64,000 nucleotides of DNA, from assembly GCA_963989385.1 (NCBI GenBank), contig OZ022511.1:5270001-5334000 (forward strand), in the 5' to 3' direction. The DNA comes from Ctena decussata. Its lineage: Eukaryota > Mollusca > Bivalvia > Lucinida > Lucinidae. The position numbers and the translations under genes are program-made. Positions 27,027 through 37,115 of the stretch are shown one piece after another. A model generated the notes under the pieces. That model was not told the origin of the DNA. It saw only the letters and a program-made list of their open reading frames with translations, and searched no databases. Numbering within the stretch: the stretch's first letter is position 1; every line of letters starts with the position of its first letter.

Positions 27027-27889
27027 AGTTGCAGATGGAATTGCAAGCAGTATATACCCTTAACAAAACGCTCTTTTGGGAATATTTAGAATTTCTCAGG
27101 CATGCCGTATTTGTTCTGTCCATGAGTATGAAACTCAGCATTTCATTTCATATACAAATTTGTGTAAATATTTCTCATTAGCAAGATATGCTAGGCACCT
27201 CAGACTTAGTAAACAGGTAGACTTGAGTTGTTGTATCATACAAATTGAGAATTGGGTTCTCAGTCCTTTAGGCTGCACTGCACGATTACTTTTATACAAA
27301 ACTTTTTTTTATACAAAACTGTACATACAAAGTTTGCAAACCTGTCTTGCTTTAAACTGTCGTCCTTTTCGTAAAAGATTTCTCAGTAACTGTGCAAGGT
27401 AGAAGTTTCATATTTGGTATATGAGTTGACAATGGCTTGTTTTACTTTGGGATTGAGAACAGGCCATCTCCTACTTATTGTTTCATGTTATAAATTTTCT
27501 ATCAGTGCTGTGTATAATGAAAGCGGATTTCTCAGCAACTGTTCATCATAGGCTACTCAAGTGGTAGATTTGTTTATTTCATGTTTTGTTTTCTTCATAC
27601 AAGCTATATACATTGAAAGCGCCACAGCGGGAGTATACTCAAATTTTCTGACAGTTCTAGTTATGCCTAGCTTCCCACAAAAAAGACAGTGTCAAACAGT
27701 GCAGATTCAGAATAGACACCGCAGGATCAGGGTGTACACATTTGCATTATAAAGATTGGTGCTTCCTTTTGTTAGAAAAATGAAAATTTTAGACATAAAC
27801 TGAACCAGACGCGTTTAATTGACAAATCCCCCAGAGCAGTTTATAGGGGTATTATAGTCTACAAGGCATGCATGGATTAAGCTCATTAT
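27027..27889. other. Unassigned sequence
   Basis: No gene is recognised. The ORFs 26972-27181, 27076-27402 and 27561-27752 have no known domain. A 'tttatacaaaact' phrase is duplicated near 27290-27320. Confidence 0.35.
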
Positions 27890-28440
27890 AAAATGAGACG
27901 GCTAACCTTCCTAAAGGCCCCATTGTTCTATTAACATGAAATCTTTTATAGTTGGGCATCGCTGTAAGTTTCTCACTACACGTTCGTCAGTGTATAAGGT
28001 CTTGATCGGGCGGCTTTAAAGAATGAAAAAGTCATTGAATTTCTCATAAAAAATGAAAAATATCTAGGTCATTTTAGGTGGCAACATATATGACCTACTT
28101 TCCATTTCACAAACTTTATGACATGGTTCAAATCAAGGTAAAGAAGGTAAAATTAAAGGGTATTGGCGTTTAATAGATACAGTACAATGTAAGGCATGGA
28201 TCCCATTTATTGTCTCGCTCCGTACTTTCATTCACGGCTCAACGGGGAACCAGAACTGAAAACCGTATTTTTATGGAGAGACTCGTCTTTTTTTTTTTTT
28301 TTTTTTCAGAAAACCCTATTCCTTCTTTTTTGCCAGTTATTTGACACAATAAGCATATTAACCGACACATTATCATCAATTATGAAGGTTGAACCGGTTG
28401 TATTGCTTCAAAGATTTTTACCACTGGTGGGGTCGATGGT
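27890..28440 (+). repeat. Second copy of the internal region of the 16001-17357 element
   Basis: Similarity with 16750-17210 runs through several blocks in the same order ('aaggccccattgttctat', 'catcgctgtaag', 'tcattttaggtggcaa', 'tatgacctactttcc', 'gggaaccagaactg'). Terminal inverted repeats were not found. A T homopolymer lies at about 28289-28307. Confidence 0.65.
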
Positions 28441-28675
28441 GCTTTAAGTAAGCCTGTCTTATCGTAGACTTCGGAAAGCTCTTTTTCCAAATTTTGTTGA
28501 CGGCATTTATGTCCGATTGAAACCACCTTCTGCTACAAGGTCTTTCAGAACCCGAATTTTAAGGTGGCTTGATGTATAAGTTCGACAGGATGGTATGATA
28601 ACTTTTCTGGACAACTTAGAAGGAAAAACGAATTATAAAAAATATATGAAAAACCTGCTGCAAGTACAGCAGGCC

Positions 28676-28857
28676 CAGAGGTTATAAAACTTGAGTACAT
28701 TCTCAAACTCAAAATAAAGCACACCGGATGGCTGCTTCCGAGCACATGCTCGGAATCAGCCAATCAGTGTGCTTTATTTTGAGTTTGAGCTCGGAATCAG
28801 CCAATCAGTGTGCTTTATTTTGAGTTTGAGATTATTCTCAAGTTTTATAACCTCGAA
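28676..28857. repeat. Fold-back element with a duplicated right arm
   Basis: 'gaggttataaaacttgag' and 'ctcaaactcaaaataaagca' on the left pair with 'tgctttattttgagtttgag' and 'ctcaagttttataacctc' on the right. The right arm phrase 'tcggaatcagccaatcagtg' plus 'tgctttattttgagtttgag' is present twice (about 28750-28790 and 28791-28831), a local duplication. Confidence 0.88.
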
Positions 28858-29515
28858 CCTAGACTTTATACTGTCAGTAGAACAGCCCAGTGCCGAAATT
28901 CAAAACCGATAAAAAGATCCTCTGGTACATAATGTCTGGAAGCATTAGTCGGGGAGTGATAGGTAGATGCCTTTAAACTTTCAACATTTGGGCACCCTTA
29001 TGATACTGACCAGGGCAAAAGGCCTGCTATGTTTGAAGTAGTTGCAGGAAGGGTCAGTATAGTCTTTCATGTTTCACGCTCTTTTGAGAGACTGAAAATA
29101 CATGTAGGTAAATACTGCCTCGGTATGTTCATTGGTCTGTTCGTCGATATGCATGTCTATTTTATTTGCAAGTTTGATATGATTAGACAATGCACATGTA
29201 CGTATGTATGCGACACATTTCAGCAATAGATAGGACTCTACATGAACTAGAATTGAGCATCTTGCATACGAAAAATGTAGGGCAGATTTTCGGTTAAGAG
29301 CATAAATATAGAAAGATAATATACAATTTCTTGGAATTTTTCCAGGTGAGCAGTAGTTTTCCATCGAAAATATTCTGATTTTATGCAGTTTATTATTCAC
29401 TTTAGGAAATGACTCATTTTTCTATTAAGATGAAATATATACAACCTTTACAATGAGGAATACCATAAAAAGTAAAAAAAAATTGGGACACCTAGAAATA
29501 ATAATTAGCTATTGT
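28858..29515. other. Unassigned sequence
   Basis: No gene is recognised. Two overlapping ORFs (29029-29229 on +, 29074-29400 on -) have no known domain and no splice support. Confidence 0.4.
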
Positions 29516-29690
29516 CCTAAAATGGAACAGTTTGGTTTTACAATGCAGTTATGCGCCCAAACGATTCAGATGGAGAGGCAAACAGTGTAGACCCTGATCA
29601 GGCTGCTCCTTTAGGAGCAGTCTGACCAAGGTATATACTGTTTGCTCCAATCCATAATTCCCAATACTTAGAATTTTTACGGTAGAGTTA
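29516..29690. repeat. Small fold-back element with a 'gctcctttaggagc' core
   Basis: The core 'gctgctcctttaggagcag' is a near-perfect hairpin, flanked by 'ggcaaacagtgtagaccctg' and the loosely inverted 'ggtatatactgtttgctcc'. Related text occurs at 45790-45970, 52790-52870 and 63440-63600 ('acagtgtagac', 'tctgatcagag'). Confidence 0.6.
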
Positions 29691-30500
29691 TTCAAGGACA
29701 AAACTGTTACCGAATTATGCTAACATAAGACCACTCAGGTACATGGATACACTGCCATACTGTCCGCCATTTTTTCTATGGGAGACAACTCTTGTGACTG
29801 TTTGTTTCCCTGGACGACGAAACCTATTCAGAAGGGATCTCAATTTGAATGAAAGAATTGCTCCTATGGGCCGTTTGCAGAAAATTGGAGGGCAAACTTT
29901 TAAATTAATTTCATTGCAACTCGACCGATTTTCTTGAAACTTTGCGTGTGTTATTCTATTACCCATACACTCTCTTGCAAGGAAATGTAGATTTTGTTTT
30001 GGGTTTTAAATAAAACTACCTGTTAAGAGTCTTTTCTAATCTTTGAATTTTTACTCTTGTTTGGTGCATATTTTGGATGGATGGATGGATGGATGGATAA
30101 CGCGATTTTACGTCCTTTTCAGGCCAAAATCCACGAGTCCACATGGGTAATGCAAAGTTTCAGGAAAAGTCATTAAATAGTACTGAAATTAAATTACACT
30201 GGGCGCTAAACGTTGTTTCGCCTAATCGTAACGGCAAATCCAGAGTGGCTATGCGGAACGTATCTATGGCCGCACCTCCCGGCGTCCAAGGTCTGTCTAT
30301 CGTCAATTGCCCGTTAGGTTGTCATGTCTCAAGACACTGCGGCTGGTTTGCATGCACGGATATAGATACAATAGCAGGGTCCCGGTGATATCTTACGATA
30401 TTACCTGAAACAAGCAAATTCGACGAATTTATGTCCCCCGCCTTGGAAACTAGGTCTCCACTGTATATACGCTTAAGTGTTTGAGCTGGAAAAGCGGCTA
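29691..30500. other. Unassigned sequence with a (GGAT)n run
   Basis: A (GGAT)n microsatellite lies at about 30074-30098. The ORF 30143-30388 has no recognisable domain. No gene is seen. Confidence 0.4.
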
Positions 30501-30504
30501 AGTT

Positions 30505-31352
30505 AAAAATATGAAAAAAGTAATAAAAAAAAATAATGTGAGGATTATATCAAAACCACATACATATCTTCAGACCATGATCAAAACGCCTGTGAAGTTT
30601 CAAAGGAATTGGCATAAAACTGTAGGAGGAGTTGCACACACAAGGTACCAACTATCTATTCACTTTGATAGTAAAAATGTATGAAAAATGGCTAAGTTCA
30701 ATTTGAGAAAAAAGTAATAAAAAATAATCTCAGGATTATATCCAAACCACATGCATATTTTCAGACCATGACCAAAACGCCTGTGAAGTTTCAAAGGCAT
30801 CGGCATAAAACTGTATGAGGAGTTGCGCACACAAGGTACCCACTTTCTAGTCACTATGATAGTAAAAACGCCTAAAAAATTACTAAGTTCAACTTGTGGA
30901 AAAAGTGACAAAAAAAATCTCAGGATTATATCCAAAACACATGCGTATCTTCAGACCATGACCAAAACATCTGTGAAGTTTCAAAGGCATCGGCATAAAA
31001 CTGTATGAGGAGTTGCGCACACAAGGTACCTACTATCTAGTCACTATGATAGTAAAAACGCCAAAAAAATTACTAAGTTCAACTTGTATAAAAAGTGACA
31101 AAAAATAATCTCAGGAATATATCCAAACCACATGCGTATCTTCAGACCATGACAAAAACATCTGTAAAGTTTCGAAAGAATCGGCATAAAACTGTAGGAG
31201 GAGTTGCGCACACAAGGTACCTACTACATTAGGGGGACGGAAGGACGGAAATAAGGACAGAAGGACGGATGGACGGACGGACGGAAGGACGGAAGGACGG
31301 AATGCCGAAAACTATGTCCCTCCGCTTTTCTTCGAAAAGGCGGGGGACAATA
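30505..31352 (+). repeat. Tandem-array element T3, four units plus terminal hairpin
   Basis: About four units of 170-180 bp carry 'aggattatat(c)caaaccaca', 'tcttcagaccatgac', 'gaagtttcaaaggcatcggc', 'ataaaactgta(g/t)gaggagtt' and 'gcgcacacaaggtacc'. The array is followed by (GGAC/GGAA)n at about 31235-31305, then 'tccgcttttcttcgaaaagg'. The same layout with two units is at 22700-23140. Confidence 0.88.
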
Positions 31353-31900
31353 ACACCACTATAGAGCAATGGGATCTGTAACTAGTGAACGCCTGAACAT
31401 TGTATTTGTAGCTTCTGGTGAGAGGTTTGTAACAACATAATAATTATGTTAAATTATGATTATTATATAAAAATTAAAAATTATCCAGAATAACACGTGT
31501 CGTAAAATTCTCCTTTAATATTGGGCACTCAGGTAGTATTTTAGCACACTTAACAGTAGTGAGTAGTACATGTAACATGACTCGGGTTGTTACAACAGGT
31601 CGTGTATTTTAACAAGGATATACTTGACTTAAACAAAAAGAAAATGTCTTTCCAAAAGCCTTGTTACACAACGTTTTAAATGTCAAGAGACAGGCGTATT
31701 TTCTATAATACTTCCTTATCATTAATATTATGTAGTAACGAATGCAGTAATACGATAGGCTCTAGCATTGTACTTAACCTAGCTGCATTGACAGTAAGCG
31801 TTTACCGTAAAAATCTAAGTATTGGGACAGATGGGTCTGATCAAACAACGCAAACCAAGATCAGACACTGTTTGCCGTTCCCAGTGCATCTTTTAGACGT
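31353..31900. other. Unassigned sequence
   Basis: No gene is recognised; the ORF 31680-31907 has no known domain. Confidence 0.4.
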
Positions 31901-32403
31901 ATACTAGTCAAAAGTTCTAACCGATCGCTTATTTTTTTTTGTCATTATACTCAGTACACTGTATCCAGGAGTCACAGTTCAATACGGGTACCGCCATTTT
32001 CAAAATTAACAAAATTTTGCATTGAGTGGTGGAGTGAGTTTTAACATTTTGACCCAAAGCGGCCACTGTCATGCAGGAAGAGTGTTCATTTCTGCATAAA
32101 TCTGTTTATTCAATAATTTGCTTTAGTAATGAAGTGGTTTTGCTCACGTGATTTGGATATTTCAAAAAGTGATTTTTCACACATTGTAACGAAACGCTTA
32201 ATTTTGTGAATTTTGAAAATAGGGGTGTTTCTGTTCATCGGCACATCCTGGATGTAATGTTAAGAATTTTGTCAAACCTTTTGGTGGCTGAGTTGACTGA
32301 CATATCTGCCTATTTGGGAATGTAAATAGAACTGTAAGATTGTTTGGGGCTCTGAAGAAAATCGACAACATGGAAGTGGCCGGTTAGAACTTTTGGCTAG
32401 TAT
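31901..32403. mobile_element. TIR MITE, 503 bp
   Basis: 'atactagtcaaaagttctaa' at 31901 is matched by the reverse complement of 'ttagaacttttggctagtat' ending at 32403; the TIR is about 24 bp with one mismatch. No ORF of note lies inside. The TIR sequence differs from the mariner-type 'TACGAGG' ends. Confidence 0.85.
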
Positions 32404-32439
32404 ATTTCTGCATTGTACAAGGACGGTGTGGTCGGGCGG

Positions 32440-32690
32440 AGCTATGGTGCTGGGTAGCTTTCATTGCCGGGGCGTCATACTAATTTGGATAATGGTAGAG
32501 CAAGGGCCTATTGTATTTGCAGTAAAGGTGCGGGTGAGGGTTGTTTGGACATCATTTTTCTCTCTCTTCTTTCTCTCTTTCTCTGGGAGACGGCCCGATA
32601 TAGACTGAAGTACTGTCTCAAAGGGCCGTTAAACTCAAAACAACCAACCGTGTTAGGACAATTACGGTAATTATATTTAGGTGTCCCAAT
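32440..32690 (+). repeat. Dispersed repeat with a 'gagacggcccgatatagact' 3' part
   Basis: A CT-rich run at 32551-32583 leads into 'gagacggcccgatatagact' and 'aagggccgttaaactcaaaa'. The same 3' phrase occurs, degraded, near 14676-14700 and 54538-54590. Possibly a SINE tail; the head was not identified. Confidence 0.5.
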
Positions 32691-33473
32691 ACTAAGAATT
32701 GTTGCGGTACTCAGATGGTCTGCTTCATTTGTCATTAGGCCCGAGTGTTTTTTGAAAACGCTTAAAAGATCCCATTTAGTTTTGGTAATTTGGTAGTTCA
32801 AGTTCACCCCCGGCGGTGTCACTTATTTTAGAAACTTTGCACCCATGCGCGTTCCAGGTTTTTGAAAGACCTCACTTTTTGTCGCAAAAATGACTTGCTG
32901 CTGCTTCCCCCCCCCCCCCCTCCCCCCAATCCGAAAAAAACGAGGATACCAAGGTATCATTCGTCCCCTTTTACAGCAAAAACGAGGACATACTGCTGTT
33001 GCATTATCCACCTATCTCTAAAAAAACAAGGATATTATTCTATAGTGTTATTGCCCCCTTTTATCGCAAAAGCAAGACATACTTTTGCCTTACTGTCCCA
33101 TTTATGGTAAAAACAAGGACATGCTGTAGCTTTATTACCCCCCCCCCCCCACACACACACACACACACACACATACCCTTTAAAATTGTCCAATAGAAAA
33201 CCGTTTATGGAAATCTAAATGGTTTCGCCAGAATGGTTTCAGAATGGTTTCCATTACAAAGACGGAATACCGAAAACGCGGAGATTATTCGCATTGGGTA
33301 CCCCTAAACGCGCATTGACAATTAGAAAAAGACCCTTTTTAATGGAAAAATAACGCGGAGACGATTTTTAAAATGTCCCCTTTTTCATGAAAACACGGTC
33401 CTCGTTTAGGCAAGAAAAGTTCCCCTTTTCCGCATTTTTTAGAATATGCATGGTTTCAAAAAAATATTAAAGA
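32690..33473. other. Simple repeats and unassigned sequence
   Basis: C homopolymers lie at about 32908-32925 and 33138-33150, the second followed by (AC)n to about 33172. Between them, phrases of the type 'aaaaacgagga' and 'aaaacaaggacat' recur about every 55-70 bp, suggesting a short, decayed tandem repeat. No gene is seen. Confidence 0.5.
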
Positions 33474-33479
33474 GTGACA

Positions 33480-34612
33480 CCACCGGGTCTGTGCTATGCC
33501 TTCATTGATTTCAAAAAAGTCTTTGACAGGGTATGGCATGCAGTCTTATGGGCCACCATGCGGAAGTACAATATCAGTGCAAATCTAGTGCGCACCATCG
33601 AGCAGCTATACGACAAGGCTACAAGTGCCGTCCTGATGAATGGCAGGACAGGAGAATGGTTCAGAACAACAGTTGGGGTAAGACAAGGCTGTCTTTTGTC
33701 ACCCACCCTCTTCAACATTTTTTTCGAACGGATCGTGTCTGATGCTTGGAAGAACATAACGGAAAGGTCAGCATAGGCGGCAGGCACATTACCAATCAGC
33801 GGTTTGCTGATGACATAGACGCTCTAGCTGAGGCAGAGCAGAAACTAGAAGCTCTAGTCGAAAGTCTTGACCAAGCCTGCTCAAGGTATAAGATGGAGAT
33901 CAGTGCTGAGAAGACAAAACTGATGACGAACACCGCAGATTGCATCCATAGGGACATCAAGGTAAAAGGGCAGAAGCCTGGTACCGTAACAACCTTCAAA
34001 TACCTTGGAGCAGTTGCATCAGATGATGGCTCAAAACAGGAGGTTCTCTCAAGGATTGCACAAGCTACTTAAGCTCTTACCAAGCTGAAACCAATTTGGA
34101 GAGATAACAACATATCTCTTGGATCAAAGGTGAAACTTATGCGCTCCCTTGTCATTTCCATATTGCTGTATGCCTGTGAATCGTGGACCTTGACAGCAGA
34201 GTTAGAGAAAAGAATGCAGGTCTTTGAGATGTGATGCTACATGTACCGAAGGTTACTGAGCATTTCGTACAAGGACCGTATAGCCAATGAGGAGGTTCGC
34301 AGAAAGATCCAAGCAGGCAATGGAGAATATGATGAACTCCTGACGCTGGTCAAGCAACGGAACTATGGGGGTTTGGCCACGTCTCAAGATCTTCTGGTTT
34401 AGAAAAGACAATTCTACAGGGCACAGTGAAAGGAAAAAGAAGAAGAGGTAGACAGAATAAGAGGTGGGAAGACAATATTAAAGAGTGGACAGGGATGGAT
34501 TTTGCCAGCTCGGCTAAGGCTGCTGAAAACAGGACAAGGTGGAAAGGCATTGTTTCGAAGACATCTGTGGTGCCCCAACGACCTTAAGCTTATGGGATAG
34601 AATAGAAAAGAC
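33480..34612 (+). pseudogene. 5'-truncated non-LTR retrotransposon (LINE), reverse transcriptase remnant
   Basis: The translated text shows the middle and C-terminal part of a non-LTR reverse transcriptase. 'AFIDFKKVFDRV' (about 33495-33530) contains the first catalytic Asp of RT block A. 'GVRQGCLLSPTLFN' (about 33675-33718) is the conserved QGxxxSP block. 'RFADDID' (33799-33819) is the [YF]xDD active-site motif. The thumb and C-terminal region follow ('LYACESWTL' near 34165, 'RWEDNI' near 34463 in another frame). The reading frame shifts by one base near 33740-33746, and stops fall at about 34070 and 34233, so the copy is dead. The endonuclease part is missing, a usual 5' truncation. It ends near 'gggatagaatagaa'. 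RTE-like or Jockey-like is likely, but the clade cannot be fixed by eye. Confidence 0.92.
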
Positions 34613-34775
34613 CACCGGGAGTTCACCCTAATTTTTTTTGCCCTCTCTTGTGTTCTCTGTATGGTTATTGTTTTTTTTTGTTTGTTTGTTTTTCTAAATA
34701 CGCATGATTTCTATCGTTTGTATAGTTGCATGTACTACAACGCAAACACGAACAATGTGGCGAATTAAATAGAAA
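34613..34775. other. Unassigned, T-rich
   Basis: Short T-rich spacer between the LINE remnant and a minus-strand coiled-coil ORF. Nothing else is seen. Confidence 0.4.
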
Positions 34776-35045
34776 CTAAACACTGTCTTTAAGTTGATTG
34801 TTTTGTAATTGCAACTCCGCAATTTCCTTTCTGAAGTCATCAATGAATTCAAGTTTGTCTCTTTGACTCTGTTCGTGTGGTTTCATATCTGCTTCCTGTT
34901 CATTATATTTGACTTTTTGGTCTGAAGTCTCTGAGTTGAAATAGTTGTTCGATTCCTCGGTCGTTTTGAAAGCATTCTTGATATGTTCCAAAATTCTTAT
35001 TCTTAATGCTTCAAGTCTAGTTCTGAGTTTGCTTAATCTGCCATT
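34776..35045 (-). CDS. Possible coiled-coil ORF or exon fragment, unknown
   Basis: Read on the minus strand, about 89 codons run without a stop from near 35045 to the stop at 34776, ending in 'NNQLKDSV'. The text is rich in Glu, Lys, Gln and Asp. Leucines and isoleucines sit at heptad-like spacing at both ends ('RLEALRIRILEHIKNAF' and 'FIDDFRKEIAELQLQ'), as in coiled coils. There is no clear ATG near the beginning; a 'tttcacag' just upstream could be a splice acceptor, making this a terminal exon. No family is recognised. It may equally be a remnant of a transposon protein, because it sits between a LINE relic and a P-MITE. Evidence is composition and frame openness only. Confidence 0.3.
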   Translation of the reverse strand, partial: NGRLSKLRTRLEALRIRILEHIKNAFKTTEESNNYFNSETSDQKVKYNEQEADMKPHEQSQRDKLEFIDDFRKEIAELQLQNNQLKDSV

Positions 35046-35084
35046 AAATCTGTGAAATTGTTATATAACATCCGAATCGTACGC

Positions 35085-35285
35085 CTAGGGAAGATTCAGG
35101 TCAACCTGGGTATCCGCCAAGTCTGATCAGAGGCTTCGCGGTGCACTTAATGGGTATGTTAAAGTCTAAGCTACTTTCATGGCGACAGCAAAGACTCTGA
35201 TTAGACTGGGCGAATGCCGAAGCTAATCTGAGTCTTAGCTGGGAACACATGGTACTTTGCTGGTTTTCTTGTGTCGCGCCTCCAA
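35085..35285. mobile_element. P-MITE copy 4 (diverged, left end damaged)
   Basis: It shows 'aacctgggtatccgcc', 'gtctgatcagaggcttcgc', 'gactctgattagactgggcg' and a closing 'ttttcttgtgtcgcg'. The left terminal 'gagccgcgac' is not recognisable. Confidence 0.75.
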
Positions 35286-35459
35286 TATCGTAGGCGTATG
35301 CGTATCGTATGTGTACACCTCCATGTTTTTTCGCATTTGTTTAGAAAAGGGAATAATTGTCATGACTTCCTGCTTGCTTTCTTGGATGACACCACCAAAA
35401 ACGGGTCTTCTCTTAAATGAGGAAACAATTTATTTTCAAGAACTGACCCAAGTCAAGAG
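35286..35459. other. Unassigned sequence
   Basis: No feature beyond an ORF (35257-35592) that crosses the mariner boundary and has no known domain. Confidence 0.35.
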
Positions 35460-35654
35460 GGGGGACAGAGAACATGTTCGGAAAGTTCCCGGATTGAACA
35501 CATTTCTTTTGAATCGCTCATTGTATTATATATATAACAAAACTCAGTACGGATTAATGCATTTATTATTGCATATCACTGCAAACATATAACAACAAAA
35601 AAGTTATAATAAATTAAACACATGTACCAACGGTATGTCGGAGCAACCCGACAT

Positions 35655-36050
35655 TTAAATTAATGACGCCAACGTCAGTTTTCTCTCCGTCTCAAAATAG
35701 CGGCCTTGTGCTTGCACGCAACGTTCATGTCTCCTGACCCATGATGTGTAAACAGATTGAAACCATAGTTTATAAAAAAATGAAATAATTGCTTGCACGT
35801 GGCGACGAAAGCTCTGGAGATCGTCGAAGCGGATTCCGCGTAGATGGGCTTTGACGGCCGGGAAAAGCGCAAAATCAAGTTGCGCGAGGTTTGGGCTTTG
35901 TGGGACGTGCTCCAACCTACCGATCCCGAGAACATCCAACTTCAACTCCGTGTGCTTGGCCAAGTGTGCTGAGGCATTGTCTTGGTGTAGAAGAACGTCA
36001 AGATAACGTTCCCGCGTTTTTTGGCGTAACATATGGCGTATAATATGAAC
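35655..36050 (-). pseudogene. Mariner transposase, C-terminal fragment (D34D)
   Basis: The minus-strand reading frame encodes the C-terminal catalytic part of a mariner transposase, which cuts and joins transposon ends at TA sites. 'LLHQDNASAHLA' carries the second catalytic Asp. 'QSPNLAQLDFALFP' carries the third, 34 residues later, which is the mariner signature. The canonical 'SPDLAPCDF' block is altered in this copy. The C-terminal tail continues about 70 residues and stops at 35655. The N-terminal DNA-binding part and the first Asp are absent because the R1 repeat begins at about 36066. With no full-length protein the copy is inactive. Length seen is about 125 residues, against about 345 for intact family members. 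Confidence 0.9.
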
Positions 36051-36065
36051 ACTATAGAAAAAATG

Positions 36066-36420
36066 ACGGTCCCAAGGCGGTACTTTCGTTGCGGTTGCAT
36101 TTGTTATATGTTCGGTGCTGTTTAATTTATTGCATTTTAACCCTTCTATAATAAAAATAGAAATAGGTAAAAATAGTTGTTAAATGTTTTTCGTTTAATT
36201 TGCTTAGTCTGTTGTAACCCTTTTGTTGGTCTAAATTATTTAGTTCAGTAAAGATATCTGAGTTGTCACCTATTTGGGAAAAAGCTGCTGACTCGGCTTA
36301 TCACTTATAATTTATTGTTTGTTGGGATGTCTTTGTCAAGCTTTCCCTTTGATGTTGGGGATAGGGTTTGGGATCTGATTCAGTCAGCTCCTGAAGTGTA
36401 GTTACTCTTTAAATTTGCTC
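36066..36420 (+). repeat. Dispersed repeat R1, inserted in mariner
   Basis: It runs from 'gacggtcccaaggcggtact' through 'ttgcggttgcatttg', 'tgtaacccttttgttgg' and 'gctgctgactcggcttatca' to 'gaagtgtagttactctttaa'. This matches 57580-57930 in the same orientation and 39707-40080 in reverse. It interrupts the transposase reading frame. Confidence 0.85.
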
Positions 36421-36508
36421 GGCAAGAGCGTATATCGTGTTGCTATGGATACGATAATTTTAGAATGCATCGACGTAGGCAAATGACCGCTTGTCAGGAA
36501 TATAAATA

Positions 36509-36754
36509 TGAGCCGCGACACGACAAAACCAACAATGTGGTTGTGCGCCCTGCAAAGACTCAGATCAGCCTGGGCATCCGCCCAGTCTGGTCAGACTCTT
36601 CGCTAAGTGCTTAAAGGGTAGCTAAGGGACTGAGGGACTGAGCTACCTCCATGCGGACAGCGAAGACTCTGATCAGACTGGGCGGATGTCCAGGCTGATC
36701 TGGGTCTGCACTGGGCGCACAACCACATTGTTGGTTTTCTCGTGTCGCGGCTCA
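36509..36754. mobile_element. P-MITE copy 5 (well preserved)
   Basis: An almost perfect palindrome of about 246 bp. 'gagccgcgacacgacaaaac' at 36511 is matched by 'ttttctcgtgtcgcggctc' at 36735-36753. Each arm contains its own stem, 'cagatcagcctgggc' with 'gcccagtctg(g)tcag'. It lies inside the defective mariner. Confidence 0.95.
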
Positions 36755-36850
36755 TATATACATTTTTAACGTGACTGAAGTTTCAAAGCTCTATCTTTAA
36801 AAATAAAAAGTTATTAATGTAGTCTGGGAACTTTCCGAACATACCTCGTA

Positions 36851-37115
36851 CATGTTACTTTGTTGGTTTGTTTTTGTCGCGTCGCGCTTCAGTTTTGAAT
36901 ATATAATACATGTAAATTTATCATTTTCTGATACTTGTGGACCTGATCAAGCCTGCGCAAAATAACAATGAAAACCAGTTAAAAGAAAACATTCAACCAG
37001 TCATGACCTTTTCTGTAATTCTTCCGGAGTAAAAGCTAATCCTGAGACTGTCTACGCCGCATCAGGAGTAGGCAATAACAGTTTACTTTTATTATAACAG
37101 ATAACACTGCTGAAG
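36851..37115 (+). other. Upstream region of the NHR-CARD gene
   Basis: It contains 'ttgtcgcgtcgcgcttcag' (36874-), a decayed P-MITE end. No TATA box or initiator was identified. Directly before the ATG, 'cttttattataacag' followed by 'ataacactgctgaag' resembles a splice acceptor and short 5' UTR. The same 'tattatgacag' plus 'ataccaccactgaag' precedes the second gene copy, so a non-coding first exon farther upstream is likely in both. Confidence 0.45.

Larger units (their letters stand above)
35460..36850 (-). mobile_element. Defective mariner transposon with two nested insertions
   Basis: The ends are inverted: 'tgttcggaaagttccc' at about 35474 and 'gggaactttccgaaca' at about 36826-36841, followed by 'tacctcgta' to 36850. 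The outer bases of the left end have decayed. The transposase reads on the minus strand, and only its C-terminal half survives (35655-36050). Copies of R1 (36066-36420) and P-MITE (36509-36754) were inserted into the missing N-terminal half. The 'TACGAGG' start is shared with the non-autonomous elements at 12173, 42167, 50263 and 56101. Confidence 0.82.
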
